From contig NZ_CP042464.1 of the NCBI RefSeq assembly GCF_015074785.1, positions 1,798,001-1,862,000 on the forward strand: a stretch of DNA of 64,000 nucleotides. The letters are read 5' to 3'. Position numbers and translations under genes: made by a program. Below, one piece after another: positions 26,235 to 33,800 of this stretch. This DNA is from Segatella copri (GTDB lineage: Bacteria; Bacteroidota; Bacteroidia; Bacteroidales; Bacteroidaceae). Position 1 is the stretch's first letter, and every line of letters starts with the position of its first letter. The notes below the pieces were generated by a model. It was not told where the DNA came from. It ran no database searches and saw only the letters and a list, made by a program, of their open reading frames with translations.

Positions 26235-26400
26235 GCGAATAGCCCCATTTTGAGGCATTTTTAAGGCTGTAGTTGCGTACTAAAGTTGTTTGACCAACTA
26301 ATGAACACTAACTATTCGCCAGAGTTAGTTAAAGCCAAGGGAAGAATATAACAGTCCAAGGCTATTGTTTAATTTAAATAGAATCCACTTTTTCAAGTGG
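26235..26400 (+). other. Former insertion-element end and leader of the MBL gene
   Basis: This non-coding stretch contains the GCGAATAG/CTATTCGC inverted repeat, a small hairpin AGTTG-N6-CAACT near 26284, and TCCACTT-N4-AAGTGGA (about 26384-26401) directly before the MBL hydrolase start. The last could be an operator or an attenuating hairpin. No clear promoter was recognised. Confidence 0.4.
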
Positions 26401-26416
26401 ACTCATACAACAAATT

Positions 26417-27196
26417 ATGAAGAGAAAAAATGTTACAATTCGACTGATTCGCAATGCAACTTTGCGAATTCATTATGCTGGAAAAGAGATACTTGTTGAC
26501 CCCATGCTTGCCGAAAAAGGCACTTTGCAGTCGGCCCTCGGAGTATATAAGACACCAAGAGTACATCTTACGATGCCGATGAATGAAATTACGGATGGTC
26601 TGGATATGGTATTGCTGACACACAACCATATTGACCATTACGACCCGACAGTGAAACAGCATTTAGCGACGAACATCCTGTTCCTGACACAACCGCAGGA
26701 TAAAGAGGAGATTATGCAGGATGGTTTTACCAATGTAGAAAGCATTGAAAAAGACAAAACCATTGGAGATTTAACCATTCATCGCATCCAAGGGCACCAT
26801 GGCTTCGGACAGATTGGAGAAATGATGGGGCCGGTATCCGGCTATGTGCTTACCGCGTCTGGTTTCCCTACCGTATATATAATGAGTGACTGCAAGTGGG
26901 AGGAGTGTATCCGTCAGACCATAGAACAGTTTGCTCCCGATTACATCATAGTGAACAGTGGAGGTGCAATATTCCCTGAATTTTCTCGAACAGAAGGTTC
27001 TATTATTCCCGACGAACAGGAAGTTATGACCATGCTTGATGAACTTCCTGCTCACATCAAACTAATAGCAGTCCACATGGAAGCTACTGATCATGGGCAG
27101 ACCACACGCGCAATTCTGCGTAACGAGGCCATGCATCACGAAATAGAAATGAGTCGCCTGATTATTCCTGAAGATGGAGAAACAATAATATTATGA
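26417..27196 (+). CDS. MBL-fold metallo-hydrolase (UlaG-like)
   Basis: A 259-residue metallo-beta-lactamase fold protein. The metal motif is VLLTHNHIDHYD (HxHxDH), preceded by the typical first strand TLRIHYAGKEILVDPML; later His/Asp ligands lie in HHGFGQIG, YIMSDCKWEE and AVHMEATDH. It resembles the L-ascorbate-6-phosphate lactonase UlaG and related beta-lactamase_2 hydrolases. Function cannot be set by sequence alone. It is the first gene of a three-gene set with two radical-SAM-type reading frames, next to a transposase remnant, so it probably arrived with them. Confidence 0.83.
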   Translation: MKRKNVTIRLIRNATLRIHYAGKEILVDPMLAEKGTLQSALGVYKTPRVHLTMPMNEITDGLDMVLLTHNHIDHYDPTVKQHLATNILFLTQPQDKEEIMQDGFTNVESIEKDKTIGDLTIHRIQGHHGFGQIGEMMGPVSGYVLTASGFPTVYIMSDCKWEECIRQTIEQFAPDYIIVNSGGAIFPEFSRTEGSIIPDEQEVMTMLDELPAHIKLIAVHMEATDHGQTTRAILRNEAMHHEIEMSRLIIPEDGETIIL

Positions 27197-27578
27197 GCGT
27201 CTGTATCAAATCACTTATAACGATGAAAACGTATGGATGGGAGTTACTGTGACTAGGGCTTCCAAGAAGAAACGGCTGAAGGAATTAAAAGGTCACATTC
27301 GCTCTAAACATTATCATGCCACTTTTGAACCTCTCTTTGAGGATGTGGGTGAGATAGATTTGGAGGGTTACGAATGGATTGTTATAGGGACGGAAACAGG
27401 CAAAAGGAAAGGGAAAGTAGATGCCAATCCTGAATGGGTACTTCATATTGTAGAACAGGCGAAAAGAAATCACATTCCGGTATTTATGAAAGAAGACCTT
27501 TTGCCTATCATGGGAGAAGACCGAATGATTCAAGAGCTACCAGAACAATTTATAGAAAAAATATGGAAAAGGAAATAA
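27189..27578 (+). pseudogene. Truncated radical-SAM partner (DUF5131-like / mobile-pair protein A type), C-terminal part only
   Basis: The frame opens after a stop at 27186-27188, inside the end of the MBL gene, and has an ATG at 27237. It resembles the C-terminal half of DUF5131/Gp37-like radical SAM proteins: GVTVTRASKKKRLKELK, HATFEPLFEDVG, EWIVIGTETGKRKGK, NPEWVLHIVEQAKRNHIPVFMKEDLLP. The N-terminal half with the CxxxCxxC cluster motif is missing. Some residues before the ATG (ERLYQITYNDENVW) also look family-like, which supports a deletion rather than a naturally short gene. It overlaps the next radical-SAM gene by 16 bases. The pairing recalls what NCBI calls radical SAM mobile pair proteins A and B (from memory). 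Confidence 0.65.
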
Positions 27579-28444
27579 TCAAAGAAATAGATGTACAGAG
27601 TGTCATGACCAAATCTTCGCTGCCGGTCGGCGGGTATTCGGTCAATCCCTATGTAGGCTGTCCACACGCCTGCAAATATTGCTACGCCTCGTTCATGAAA
27701 CGTTTCACTGGACATACCGAACCGTGGGGAGCATTCCTGGACGTGAAGAATTGGAAACCGATAAAGAATCCACACAAATATGATGGCGAGCGTATTGTGA
27801 TAGGTTCTGTGACGGATGGTTACAATCCGTATGAAGAATCTTTCCGTCGTACGCGTAAATTGCTCGAAGAACTACATGGAAGTAATGCCGAGATTATGGT
27901 TTGTACGAAATCCGACCTCGTCCTGCGTGACCTCGATCTATTGAAAGGTTTTCCTAAAGTAACGGTATCGTGGTCGGTCAATACGCTTGATGAGCGGTTC
28001 CGCACGGATATGGACAATGCCGTGAGCATAGAACGTCGCCTGAAAGCGATGCGTCAAGTCTATGAGGCAGGCATCCGTACCGTATGTTTCGTTTCACCCA
28101 TATTTCCGGGAATAACCGATGTGAAGGCGATTATTGGGGAGGTGAAAAATTATGCCGATTTGATATGGCTTGAAAATCTGAACCTGCGTGGACAATTCAA
28201 AGGAGGAATAATGACGTATATTCGTGAGAAATATCCCGAGCTCTTTCCGTTGTACGAAGAGATATACAACAAGAAAAAACTTGATTACTGGCAGGCTTTG
28301 GAACAGGACATATCCCAGTATGCACAAACACAAGGCTTTCCCTATCGGGTGAACGATTTGCCTTACGGACGCTCCGAAAAAGGTAAACCTGTCATCGTGA
28401 ACTATTTCTATCATGAGAAAATCAGGCTCAAAAACAAAGGGTGA
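27563..28444 (+). CDS. Radical SAM protein, SPL-like (mobile-pair protein B type)
   Basis: A 293-residue radical SAM enzyme. The cluster-binding motif is NPYVGCPHACKYCYASFMKR near residues 29-48 (CxxxCxxC), followed by GERIVIGSVTDGYNPYEESFRRTR, the VTVSWSVNTLD strand and a C-terminal region with PYGRSEKGKP. It belongs near the SPL/Rv2578c group, relatives of spore photoproduct lyase, whose substrates are mostly unknown. ATG at 27563 is chosen because the sequence upstream belongs to the overlapping frame. With its partner truncated, it may be acting alone or be a relic in decline, though its own frame is intact. Confidence 0.85.
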   Translation: MEKEIIKEIDVQSVMTKSSLPVGGYSVNPYVGCPHACKYCYASFMKRFTGHTEPWGAFLDVKNWKPIKNPHKYDGERIVIGSVTDGYNPYEESFRRTRKLLEELHGSNAEIMVCTKSDLVLRDLDLLKGFPKVTVSWSVNTLDERFRTDMDNAVSIERRLKAMRQVYEAGIRTVCFVSPIFPGITDVKAIIGEVKNYADLIWLENLNLRGQFKGGIMTYIREKYPELFPLYEEIYNKKKLDYWQALEQDISQYAQTQGFPYRVNDLPYGRSEKGKPVIVNYFYHEKIRLKNKG

Positions 28445-28486
28445 ATGCCGTAAAAGGATAATGGATATGGTCAAAGATGAGCCCGG

Positions 28487-28603
28487 ACCTGATGATATCT
28501 CACATCAGGTATGAACAAAAATCCGCGATAAGGACAACCCACGCCGATTGACATTGTCGCCAACAATGACAGTGGTTTATCGGGGATTATTCTCCAAAAG
28601 GAG
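28487..28603 (+). repeat. Cluster of inverted repeats after the radical-SAM gene
   Basis: ACCTGATG/CATCAGGT form a hairpin at about 28487-28510. AATCC-x-CGATAA (28520-28531) pairs with TTATCG-x-GGATT (28577-28588), enclosing an inner hairpin CATTGT/ACAATG (28552-28568). CTCC-AAAA-GGAG follows at about 28592-28603. The two-tier structure could be an element end or a structured transcript tail. Confidence 0.55.
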
Positions 28604-28625
28604 TAAGTTTCTCAGATTTTATTTG

Positions 28626-28729
28626 TACTTTTGCCATGTCATTTATCGAATTCTCTTGTTTTTTTTGCAACACTAATATAAGTGAATTCTTTGACATGAC
28701 AAAATCCTAAGCAACTTTTTGTTGCTCAG
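28626..28729 (+). other. Orphan -7 element and inverted-repeat unit between genes
   Basis: TACTTTTG at 28626-28633 fits the promoter consensus but no gene follows on the plus strand. CATGTCA and GAATTC (28635-28653) recur as GAATTC and TGACATG (28684-28698), and an AGCAAC-T5-GTTGCT hairpin closes the region near 28710-28727. It could be a small untranslated transcript or a miniature element. Confidence 0.35.
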
Positions 28730-28743
28730 GTACTTAAAAAATA

Positions 28744-29115
28744 TTATAAACTATAGTGTTGCGGAATTAAGGGATGCTCAAGCTTTTCCTTTTTCTTGAG
28801 CTTCTTCACCACTTCGGAATAGCTGTGGCGAATCAGGGACTGGATGAAATCATCTTCCAGCGTGCCATAGAGGTTTACCTGATTCCAGTATTTCTTATTC
28901 CAATGCCATGCGCCTTCTATTTCGGGATGCACTTCCCGGAGTTCGAGGGCGTAATCGGCATTACATTTCATCGTAACCCACTCGGGGCGCTCCAGGTCAA
29001 CACAGGCAAAAATCTTGCCCGAGATGCGAAACACCAAGGTCTGCTCATCAAAAGGAAAATCCTCGGTTACGAGGGGAAGCGAGAGGCAATACTCTCTAAC
29101 AGATTCTATATTCAT
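28744..29115 (-). CDS. MmcQ/YjbR-family protein
   Basis: A 123-residue protein of the MmcQ/YjbR family (double-wing DNA-binding-like fold). Conserved stretches are VREYCLSLPLVTEDFPFDEQTLVFRISGKIFAC, EWVTMKCNADYALELRE, GAWHWNKKYWNQV and the C-terminal helix SYSEVVKKLKKKEK. Members are widespread; their exact role is unknown and DNA binding is predicted from structure. It is a single gene with its own promoter. Confidence 0.9.
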   Translation of the reverse strand: MNIESVREYCLSLPLVTEDFPFDEQTLVFRISGKIFACVDLERPEWVTMKCNADYALELREVHPEIEGAWHWNKKYWNQVNLYGTLEDDFIQSLIRHSYSEVVKKLKKKEKLEHPLIPQHYSL

Positions 29116-29164
29116 AATTTCTTCTGATTATTTCTGATTAAAATGTTTTCTATGTTTTAGGGGA

Positions 29165-29195
29165 CAAAGATAATAAATTCTGATGAAACGGCAAG
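29165..29195 (-). promoter_or_regulatory. mmcQ promoter
   Basis: On the minus strand CTTG (29192-29195) and TATCTTTG (29165-29172) are 19 bp apart, about 50 bp before the ATG. A second TATCTTTG on the same strand at 29301-29308 has no evident partner box. Confidence 0.6.
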
Positions 29196-29478
29196 ATTTA
29201 TTCCATAAAAAAACATCAGATTTTCCAGCACAACGAATTCTACGATGTTTTCTCTTTAAAGCACAAAGATTATTAGAACTTTTTTTTTGTAATGAGACTG
29301 CAAAGATAGGCGATTTTTAGGGAGAAGATTTTAACATAAAGGAATAAAACGAGAGTTTTTAGAGAAGATAGATTACTTTTTGATGGATAAACAGATAACA
29401 TTAAAAAGAAAAACTTTAAAATAACTCCCTTATGGGATATCTAAAAACAACCTTTTTTGTAATTTTTTCAAGAAAATA

Positions 29479-29510
29479 TTTGGTAATTACATAATTTTAT
29501 TGTAGATTTG
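29479..29510 (+). promoter_or_regulatory. Promoter of the DUF4492-cydAB operon
   Basis: TTTG at 29479-29482 and TAGATTTG at 29503-29510 are separated by exactly 20 bp. The remaining part of the 29116-29478 gap is AT-rich, and I see no gene or further structure in it. Confidence 0.75.
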
Positions 29511-29538
29511 CAGCAGATTTTCAAAAGAAGGAGTGCTT

Positions 29539-29799
29539 ATGCAGAAGAAAAAAGATAAAAACCTGATGAAAACGGATGTGAAGCCGATGAAAAAAGGACT
29601 GCTATTCCAAATATTCCATCTCTATTACGATGGTTTCAGGAAGATGACCCTGGGCAAGACGCTCTGGACCATCATCCTCATCAAGCTTGCCATCATCTTT
29701 CTGGTGCTCAAGCTCTTTTTCTTTCCTGATTTTATCAATACAAATGCAAAGAATGGAGACAAGGCAGGCTTCGTTTCCAAGGAAATTCTGAACAGATAA
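29539..29799 (+). CDS. DUF4492 small membrane protein preceding cytochrome bd
   Basis: An 86-residue protein with a basic N-terminus, an amphipathic segment LLFQIFHLYYDGFRKMTLGKTLW and one transmembrane helix (about 47-65, IILIKLAIIFLVLKLFFFPDF). This is the DUF4492 pattern found upstream of cydA in Bacteroidota. ATG at 29539 is preferred over the GTG at 29533 because AAGGAG lies six bases before it, a rare clear Shine-Dalgarno here. It is likely an assembly or accessory subunit of the bd oxidase, analogous in position but not in sequence to CydX; that role is inference. Confidence 0.82.
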   Translation: MQKKKDKNLMKTDVKPMKKGLLFQIFHLYYDGFRKMTLGKTLWTIILIKLAIIFLVLKLFFFPDFINTNAKNGDKAGFVSKEILNR

Positions 29800-29905
29800 A
29801 GCTCTGGATTTCAATCCCATATTATCGAAAGAATTAAAATAATAAATTAAACAATTAACAAAATACAAAAACATTATATAATAACATTTTTAAAACCATT
29901 CAACT

Positions 29906-31444
29906 ATGATGACAAATCTATTGTTAGACATTACATCAGCCACCATCGACTGGTCGAGAGCGCAATTCGCACTCACGGCCATCTACCATTGGCTGTTCGT
30001 CCCGCTCACCCTGGGACTGGCAGTAATCATGGGCATTGCCGAAACATGCTACTACCGCACCAACAAGCCGTTCTGGAAGCACGTAACCCGTTTCTGGCAA
30101 AAACTCTTTGGCGTGAACTTCGCCATGGGCGTTGCCACAGGCATCATCCTGGAGTTTGAATTCGGCACCAACTGGAGCAACTACTCCTGGTTTGTGGGCG
30201 ACGTGTTCGGCGCTCCCCTTGCCATCGAAGGCATCCTGGCATTCTTCATGGAGAGCACCTTCGTGGCGGTGATGTTCTTCGGCTGGGATAAGGTGAGCCG
30301 GGGCTTCCATCTAGCCTCCACCTGGCTCACGGGTCTTGGTGCCACCATTTCTGCCTGGTGGATTCTCGTAGCCAACGCCTGGATGCAATATCCGGTGGGG
30401 CAGGAATTCAATCCCGACACCATGCGCTTCGAGATGACCTCGTTCCTGGATGTGGCACTCTCGCCATTCGCCATCAACAAGTTCACCCATACCGTCACCT
30501 CTTCCTGGATCATCGGCGCCACCTTCGTGGTAGCCGTAAGCTGCTGGTATCTACTGAAAAAGAGAGAAACCCAACTTGCCAAGGCGAGCATCAAGATGGG
30601 TGCCGGAGTAGGACTCATCGCCACCCTGCTGGCTGCGATGACCGGCGACAGCTCTGCCTATCAGGTGGCACAGGTGCAGCCGATGAAACTGGCTGCGATG
30701 GAAGCATTATATAATGGTGGAAACGGCGAAAGCCTTACGGCGATAGCAGCCGTTCACCCATTCCAGCAGCCCGATTATGAAAACGAGCAGGAGCCAGCCA
30801 TGCGCATCGCCATCCCTAACATGCTCTCGTTCTTAGCCACCCGCACAGCCGATGGCTACGTGCCAGGCGTAAACGATATTCTCAAGGGTTACACCCACGA
30901 GGATGGCACCCGGGAACCATCTGCACAGGAAAAGATAACCCGGGGCAAGAAGGCGATTGTTGCCCTGAAAACCTATCGCGAAACCAAGGCGCAAGACCAG
31001 CTTCCTATCCTCAGGGAGAACATGAAATACTTCGGATATGGTTACATCAAGGACGCCAGGGAACTGGTGCCGAGCATCCCGATCTGCTTCTACGCCTTCC
31101 GCCTGATGGTGGGAGTAGGCTGCCTGCTCATCCTCTTCTTCGCCCTCAGCCTATTCCTGGTCTATAAGAAGGAAATCGCCCAATACCGATGGTTCCTCAT
31201 TTCTGCCATCATCATGATTCCGCTGGCTTACATCGCCTCAGAATCGGGCTGGATAGTAGCAGAAATCGGTCGACAGCCTTGGACCATTCAAGACCTGCTG
31301 CCGGTTAGCGCCGCCATCTCCGACATCGAGGCAGGCAGCGTGGCCACCACCTTCTTCATCTTCCTGGCACTCTTCACCACCATGCTCGCCGTGGAAATCA
31401 GCATCCTGGTGAAGCAGATTAAGAAAGGACCGGAATATGAATAA
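29906..31444 (+). CDS. cydA: Cytochrome bd ubiquinol/menaquinol oxidase subunit I
   Basis: A 512-residue inner-membrane subunit carrying the hemes of cytochrome bd, which reduces oxygen with electrons from quinol, here most likely menaquinol. It shows the N-terminal SRAQFALTAIYHWLFVPLTLG with the heme b595/d-region His, FGVNFAMGVATGIILEFEFGTNW, NKFTHTVTSSWI with the heme b558 His, and ESGWIVAEIGRQPW. The periplasmic Q-loop is moderate in length. It is preceded by the DUF4492 gene and followed 39 bp later by cydB. High oxygen affinity suits scavenging and micro-aerobic growth of an otherwise anaerobic gut bacterium. Confidence 0.97.
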   Translation: MMTNLLLDITSATIDWSRAQFALTAIYHWLFVPLTLGLAVIMGIAETCYYRTNKPFWKHVTRFWQKLFGVNFAMGVATGIILEFEFGTNWSNYSWFVGDVFGAPLAIEGILAFFMESTFVAVMFFGWDKVSRGFHLASTWLTGLGATISAWWILVANAWMQYPVGQEFNPDTMRFEMTSFLDVALSPFAINKFTHTVTSSWIIGATFVVAVSCWYLLKKRETQLAKASIKMGAGVGLIATLLAAMTGDSSAYQVAQVQPMKLAAMEALYNGGNGESLTAIAAVHPFQQPDYENEQEPAMRIAIPNMLSFLATRTADGYVPGVNDILKGYTHEDGTREPSAQEKITRGKKAIVALKTYRETKAQDQLPILRENMKYFGYGYIKDARELVPSIPICFYAFRLMVGVGCLLILFFALSLFLVYKKEIAQYRWFLISAIIMIPLAYIASESGWIVAEIGRQPWTIQDLLPVSAAISDIEAGSVATTFFIFLALFTTMLAVEISILVKQIKKGPEYE

Positions 31445-31483
31445 AAACTTAAGATTATGAATTAACTTTATGACATTAGCATT

Positions 31484-32647
31484 ATGACATACGAATTTTT
31501 GCAATCATACTGGTGGTTCCTCGTATCATTATTAGGAGCCTTGCTGGTGTTTCTCATGTTTGTACAGGGAGCCAACACCTTGATTTTCTGTTTGGGAAAA
31601 ACGGAAGAAGAGCGTCGCCTCATCATCAACTCCACGGGCAGAAAGTGGGAATTCACCTTCACCACGCTCGTCACCTTCGGCGGAGCCTTCTTCGCCTCGT
31701 TCCCACTGTTCTACAGCACCAGTTTCGGCGGAGCCTACTGGCTGTGGATGATCATCCTGTTCTCGTTTGTGATTCAAGCCGTGAGCTATGAATTCCAGAA
31801 CAAGATAGGTAATTTTCTTGGACCAAAAACCTTTCAGATTTGCCTCATTATCAACGGCATCGTGGGTCCGCTGCTTCTTGGCGGAGCCGTAGCCACCTTC
31901 TTCAACGGCAGCAATTTTCTGATAGACAAGGGCTATATTACCAACAGTCTGCAACCCGTCATCAGCCGCTGGGCAAACGCCAGTCATGGTCTTGATGCCC
32001 TGCTCGACCCATGGAACGTGGTGCTGGGACTTGCAGTATTGATGTTAGCCCGCATCCTGGGCATGCTCTACATCAAGAACAACATCGAGCACCAGCAGAT
32101 TCAGGAGCGCTGCACCCGCCAGTTGCCATGGAATGCCCTGATTTTCCTATTGTTCTTCCTGCCATTTCTCATCAGATTAATGGTAAAGGACGGCTTCAGC
32201 ACGGCTGCAGAGGCAGGAATGAGCGCAGCATCTGCGGGCGGCATTACGATAGAGAGCATGAAGTATCTTCACAATCTTCTGGAGATGCCAATCCTATCAG
32301 CCATATTGATAATAGGAATAGTGCTCGTACTCTTCGGCATTTTCAAGTCGTCGAGAAGCGTGCAGTATAGAAAGGGAATCTGGTTTACGGGCATCGGAAC
32401 CGTGCTCACCGTGCTGGTTCTGCTGCTGATAGCCGGCTGGAACAATACCGCCTACTATCCATCCAACATCGACCTTCAGAGTTCGCTCACCCTCGCCAAC
32501 AGCTGCAGCAGCGAGTTCACGCTCCGCACCATGGCGATAGTTTCTCTCCTCATCCCGTTCGTCCTCGCCTACATCGTCTTTGCCTGGCGCGCCATCGACC
32601 GCAAGCGCATTACGCAGGAAGAGATAGAGCAGGGAGAAGCGTATTAA
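31484..32647 (+). CDS. cydB: Cytochrome bd oxidase subunit II
   Basis: A 387-residue, eight- or nine-helix membrane protein partnering CydA. The first helix QSYWWFLVSLLGALLVFLMFVQGANTL carries the conserved WF..LG.L pattern. The sequence diverges from proteobacterial CydB as usual for Bacteroidota, with late helices PFVLAYIVFAWRAIDRKRIT. Position directly after cydA settles the assignment. Confidence 0.95.
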   Translation: MTYEFLQSYWWFLVSLLGALLVFLMFVQGANTLIFCLGKTEEERRLIINSTGRKWEFTFTTLVTFGGAFFASFPLFYSTSFGGAYWLWMIILFSFVIQAVSYEFQNKIGNFLGPKTFQICLIINGIVGPLLLGGAVATFFNGSNFLIDKGYITNSLQPVISRWANASHGLDALLDPWNVVLGLAVLMLARILGMLYIKNNIEHQQIQERCTRQLPWNALIFLLFFLPFLIRLMVKDGFSTAAEAGMSAASAGGITIESMKYLHNLLEMPILSAILIIGIVLVLFGIFKSSRSVQYRKGIWFTGIGTVLTVLVLLLIAGWNNTAYYPSNIDLQSSLTLANSCSSEFTLRTMAIVSLLIPFVLAYIVFAWRAIDRKRITQEEIEQGEAY

Positions 32648-32806
32648 ATATGCGCCACACGCCCTAACAGGGCAGAAGGTGCTGTGGTATAAGTCCGTAA
32701 TACTGGTTTGCAAGTCCGCTAGGCGTATCTCCCTAACGCCTAGCGGTACAAACGAATAAACATTAATTTCTCACACTTTACAATAGGATTTTGCCTATTA
32801 AGATAC

Positions 32807-33080
32807 TTAAAATGCTTTTAACTCTGCAAGGCATAGGTTACTTGAAAACTCCAGAAGAGGAATGTTGGTACTACTACCACTATTAAGAGATGACAGAGAA
32901 CCGCAAACGAACTTTTGATGATTGCGAGGGTGAAAAGAGATAAAACGGAGTTGAGGCTTTCTAGAGGAAATGGGGACTTCGGGGAGGCTGGTAACAGGAT
33001 TAATACAGAAATGATTTTCGGGCAAGCGTTCCAGTTGTTCCAGTTGTTCCAATTGTTCCAATTGTTCCAAATAAGTTTTC
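32807..33080 (-). pseudogene. Short open frame with (Gln-Leu-Glu)n start, probable truncated DUF3987-type gene
   Basis: From the minus-strand ATG near 33080 the frame begins MKTYLEQLEQLEQLEQLERL and continues PENHFCINPVTSLPEVPIS, then loses any recognisable character and ends at 32807. The QLE run is coded by four to five copies of a 9-bp unit, so copy-number changes keep the frame. The opening is reminiscent of N-termini of primase-like DUF3987/VirE proteins. At 91 codons it would be only a stub, and a real product is doubtful. Confidence 0.4.
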
Positions 33081-33263
33081 ATAGGACAATATCCCTTTAT
33101 AGAGTGTCTATAACTACTTAATATATAGATAGTTATATATATAAGAAGGTAGAATGGAACGCTCAAAAAATTAATTGGAACAACTGGAACTGGAACGCTC
33201 CACCCAACCCCACTTCTCTCTAAAAGGCTCATAATCAATAAATTATATAGAAATATAGACTAA

Positions 33264-33506
33264 GAATTTGAGGTACAATATCCCCATTTCAACCGCTCCA
33301 ACGATGAAAAAGCTGGGAAAAGGCACCGAATAGGTGCAACTTTTGCTCTCTCAGGCATCAAAAGACATGCAGGAAACCTTATTTCCGATGCTCTTCCCAA
33401 TACTCGAAGTGGAGATAAATGGGGCTATTTTTCAGCATTCCGACCTCAATTAGGAGAAATCATGCCGTATGAAGACCTATCTTGTTGCCAATTCGGGCTA
33501 TCATAA
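33264..33506 (+). pseudogene. Unrecognised 80-codon open stretch without start
   Basis: A frame bounded by stops reads EFEVQYPHFNRSNDEKAGKR, then GATFALSGIKRHAGNLISDA and RSGDKWGYFSAFRPQLGE. It looks protein-like in composition, with balanced charge and aromatics, but has no start codon until near its end, and I do not recognise the family. It is probably a decayed gene fragment. Confidence 0.3.
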
Positions 33507-33638
33507 GTAACAACTGTCCAACATCGCTGAAACTATCTGTCCCAACTTCCGTGAACACGAAGAAAAGAGATTGGAGAAAAATGTTCCGATATCGCACGGC
33601 ATCGCACGCTATCGCACAACCGACAAATCGGGATTCCG

Positions 33639-33646
33639 TATCTTTG
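33639..33646 (+). promoter_or_regulatory. Orphan -7 promoter element downstream of ATCGCAC repeats
   Basis: TATCTTTG followed by CATCGTGATTCAG matches the consensus, but only about 100 bp remain before the terminator of the opposite-strand gene and no coding frame follows. ATCGCAC-like units lie just upstream, at about 33592-33617. Confidence 0.4.
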
Positions 33647-33740
33647 CATCGTGATTCAGAAAGCGCGCAAAATTACTTGCCCAGTTGGAGAAAAAAATCT
33701 CCCTAATTGGGAAAATAAAAAGGCCTGATTTAACCCGATA

Positions 33741-33790
33741 AAAAAAGAGCCCCCAATGCGGGAAAAACATCGGGGGCTTTTATTTTGATA
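33741..33790 (-). terminator. Terminator after the SLC13/RCK permease gene
   Basis: AGCCCCC (33748-33754) pairs with GGGGGCT (33772-33778), extended by ATG/CAT with one bulge. On the minus strand a T run (complement of 33741-33746) follows. It lies just past the permease stop. Confidence 0.8.
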
Positions 33791-33800
33791 TCAAAAATCC

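Larger units (their letters stand above)
32648..33800. other. Gene-poor relic region with hairpins, 9-bp repeats and an orphan promoter
   Basis: After cydB come GCCCT-AAC-AGGGC (about 32661-32673) and a perfect 10-bp hairpin CCGCTAGGCG/CGCCTAGCGG (32716-32746) that may end the cyd transcript. Next are 9-bp TTCCAGTTG/TTCCAATTG repeats (about 33023-33070), a stop-bounded open stretch (33264-33506), tandem ATCGCAC motifs (about 33592-33617) and TATCTTTG at 33639-33646 with no gene behind it. The layout resembles decayed accessory clusters (VirE/DUF3987, HU-like) of Bacteroidota, by memory of their sequence style only. Confidence 0.5.

Noticed and set aside
33482..33706. 74-codon plus-strand frame in the relic region.
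   Set aside because: It overlaps the ATCGCAC repeats and the orphan promoter and reads as low-quality sequence without any motif.
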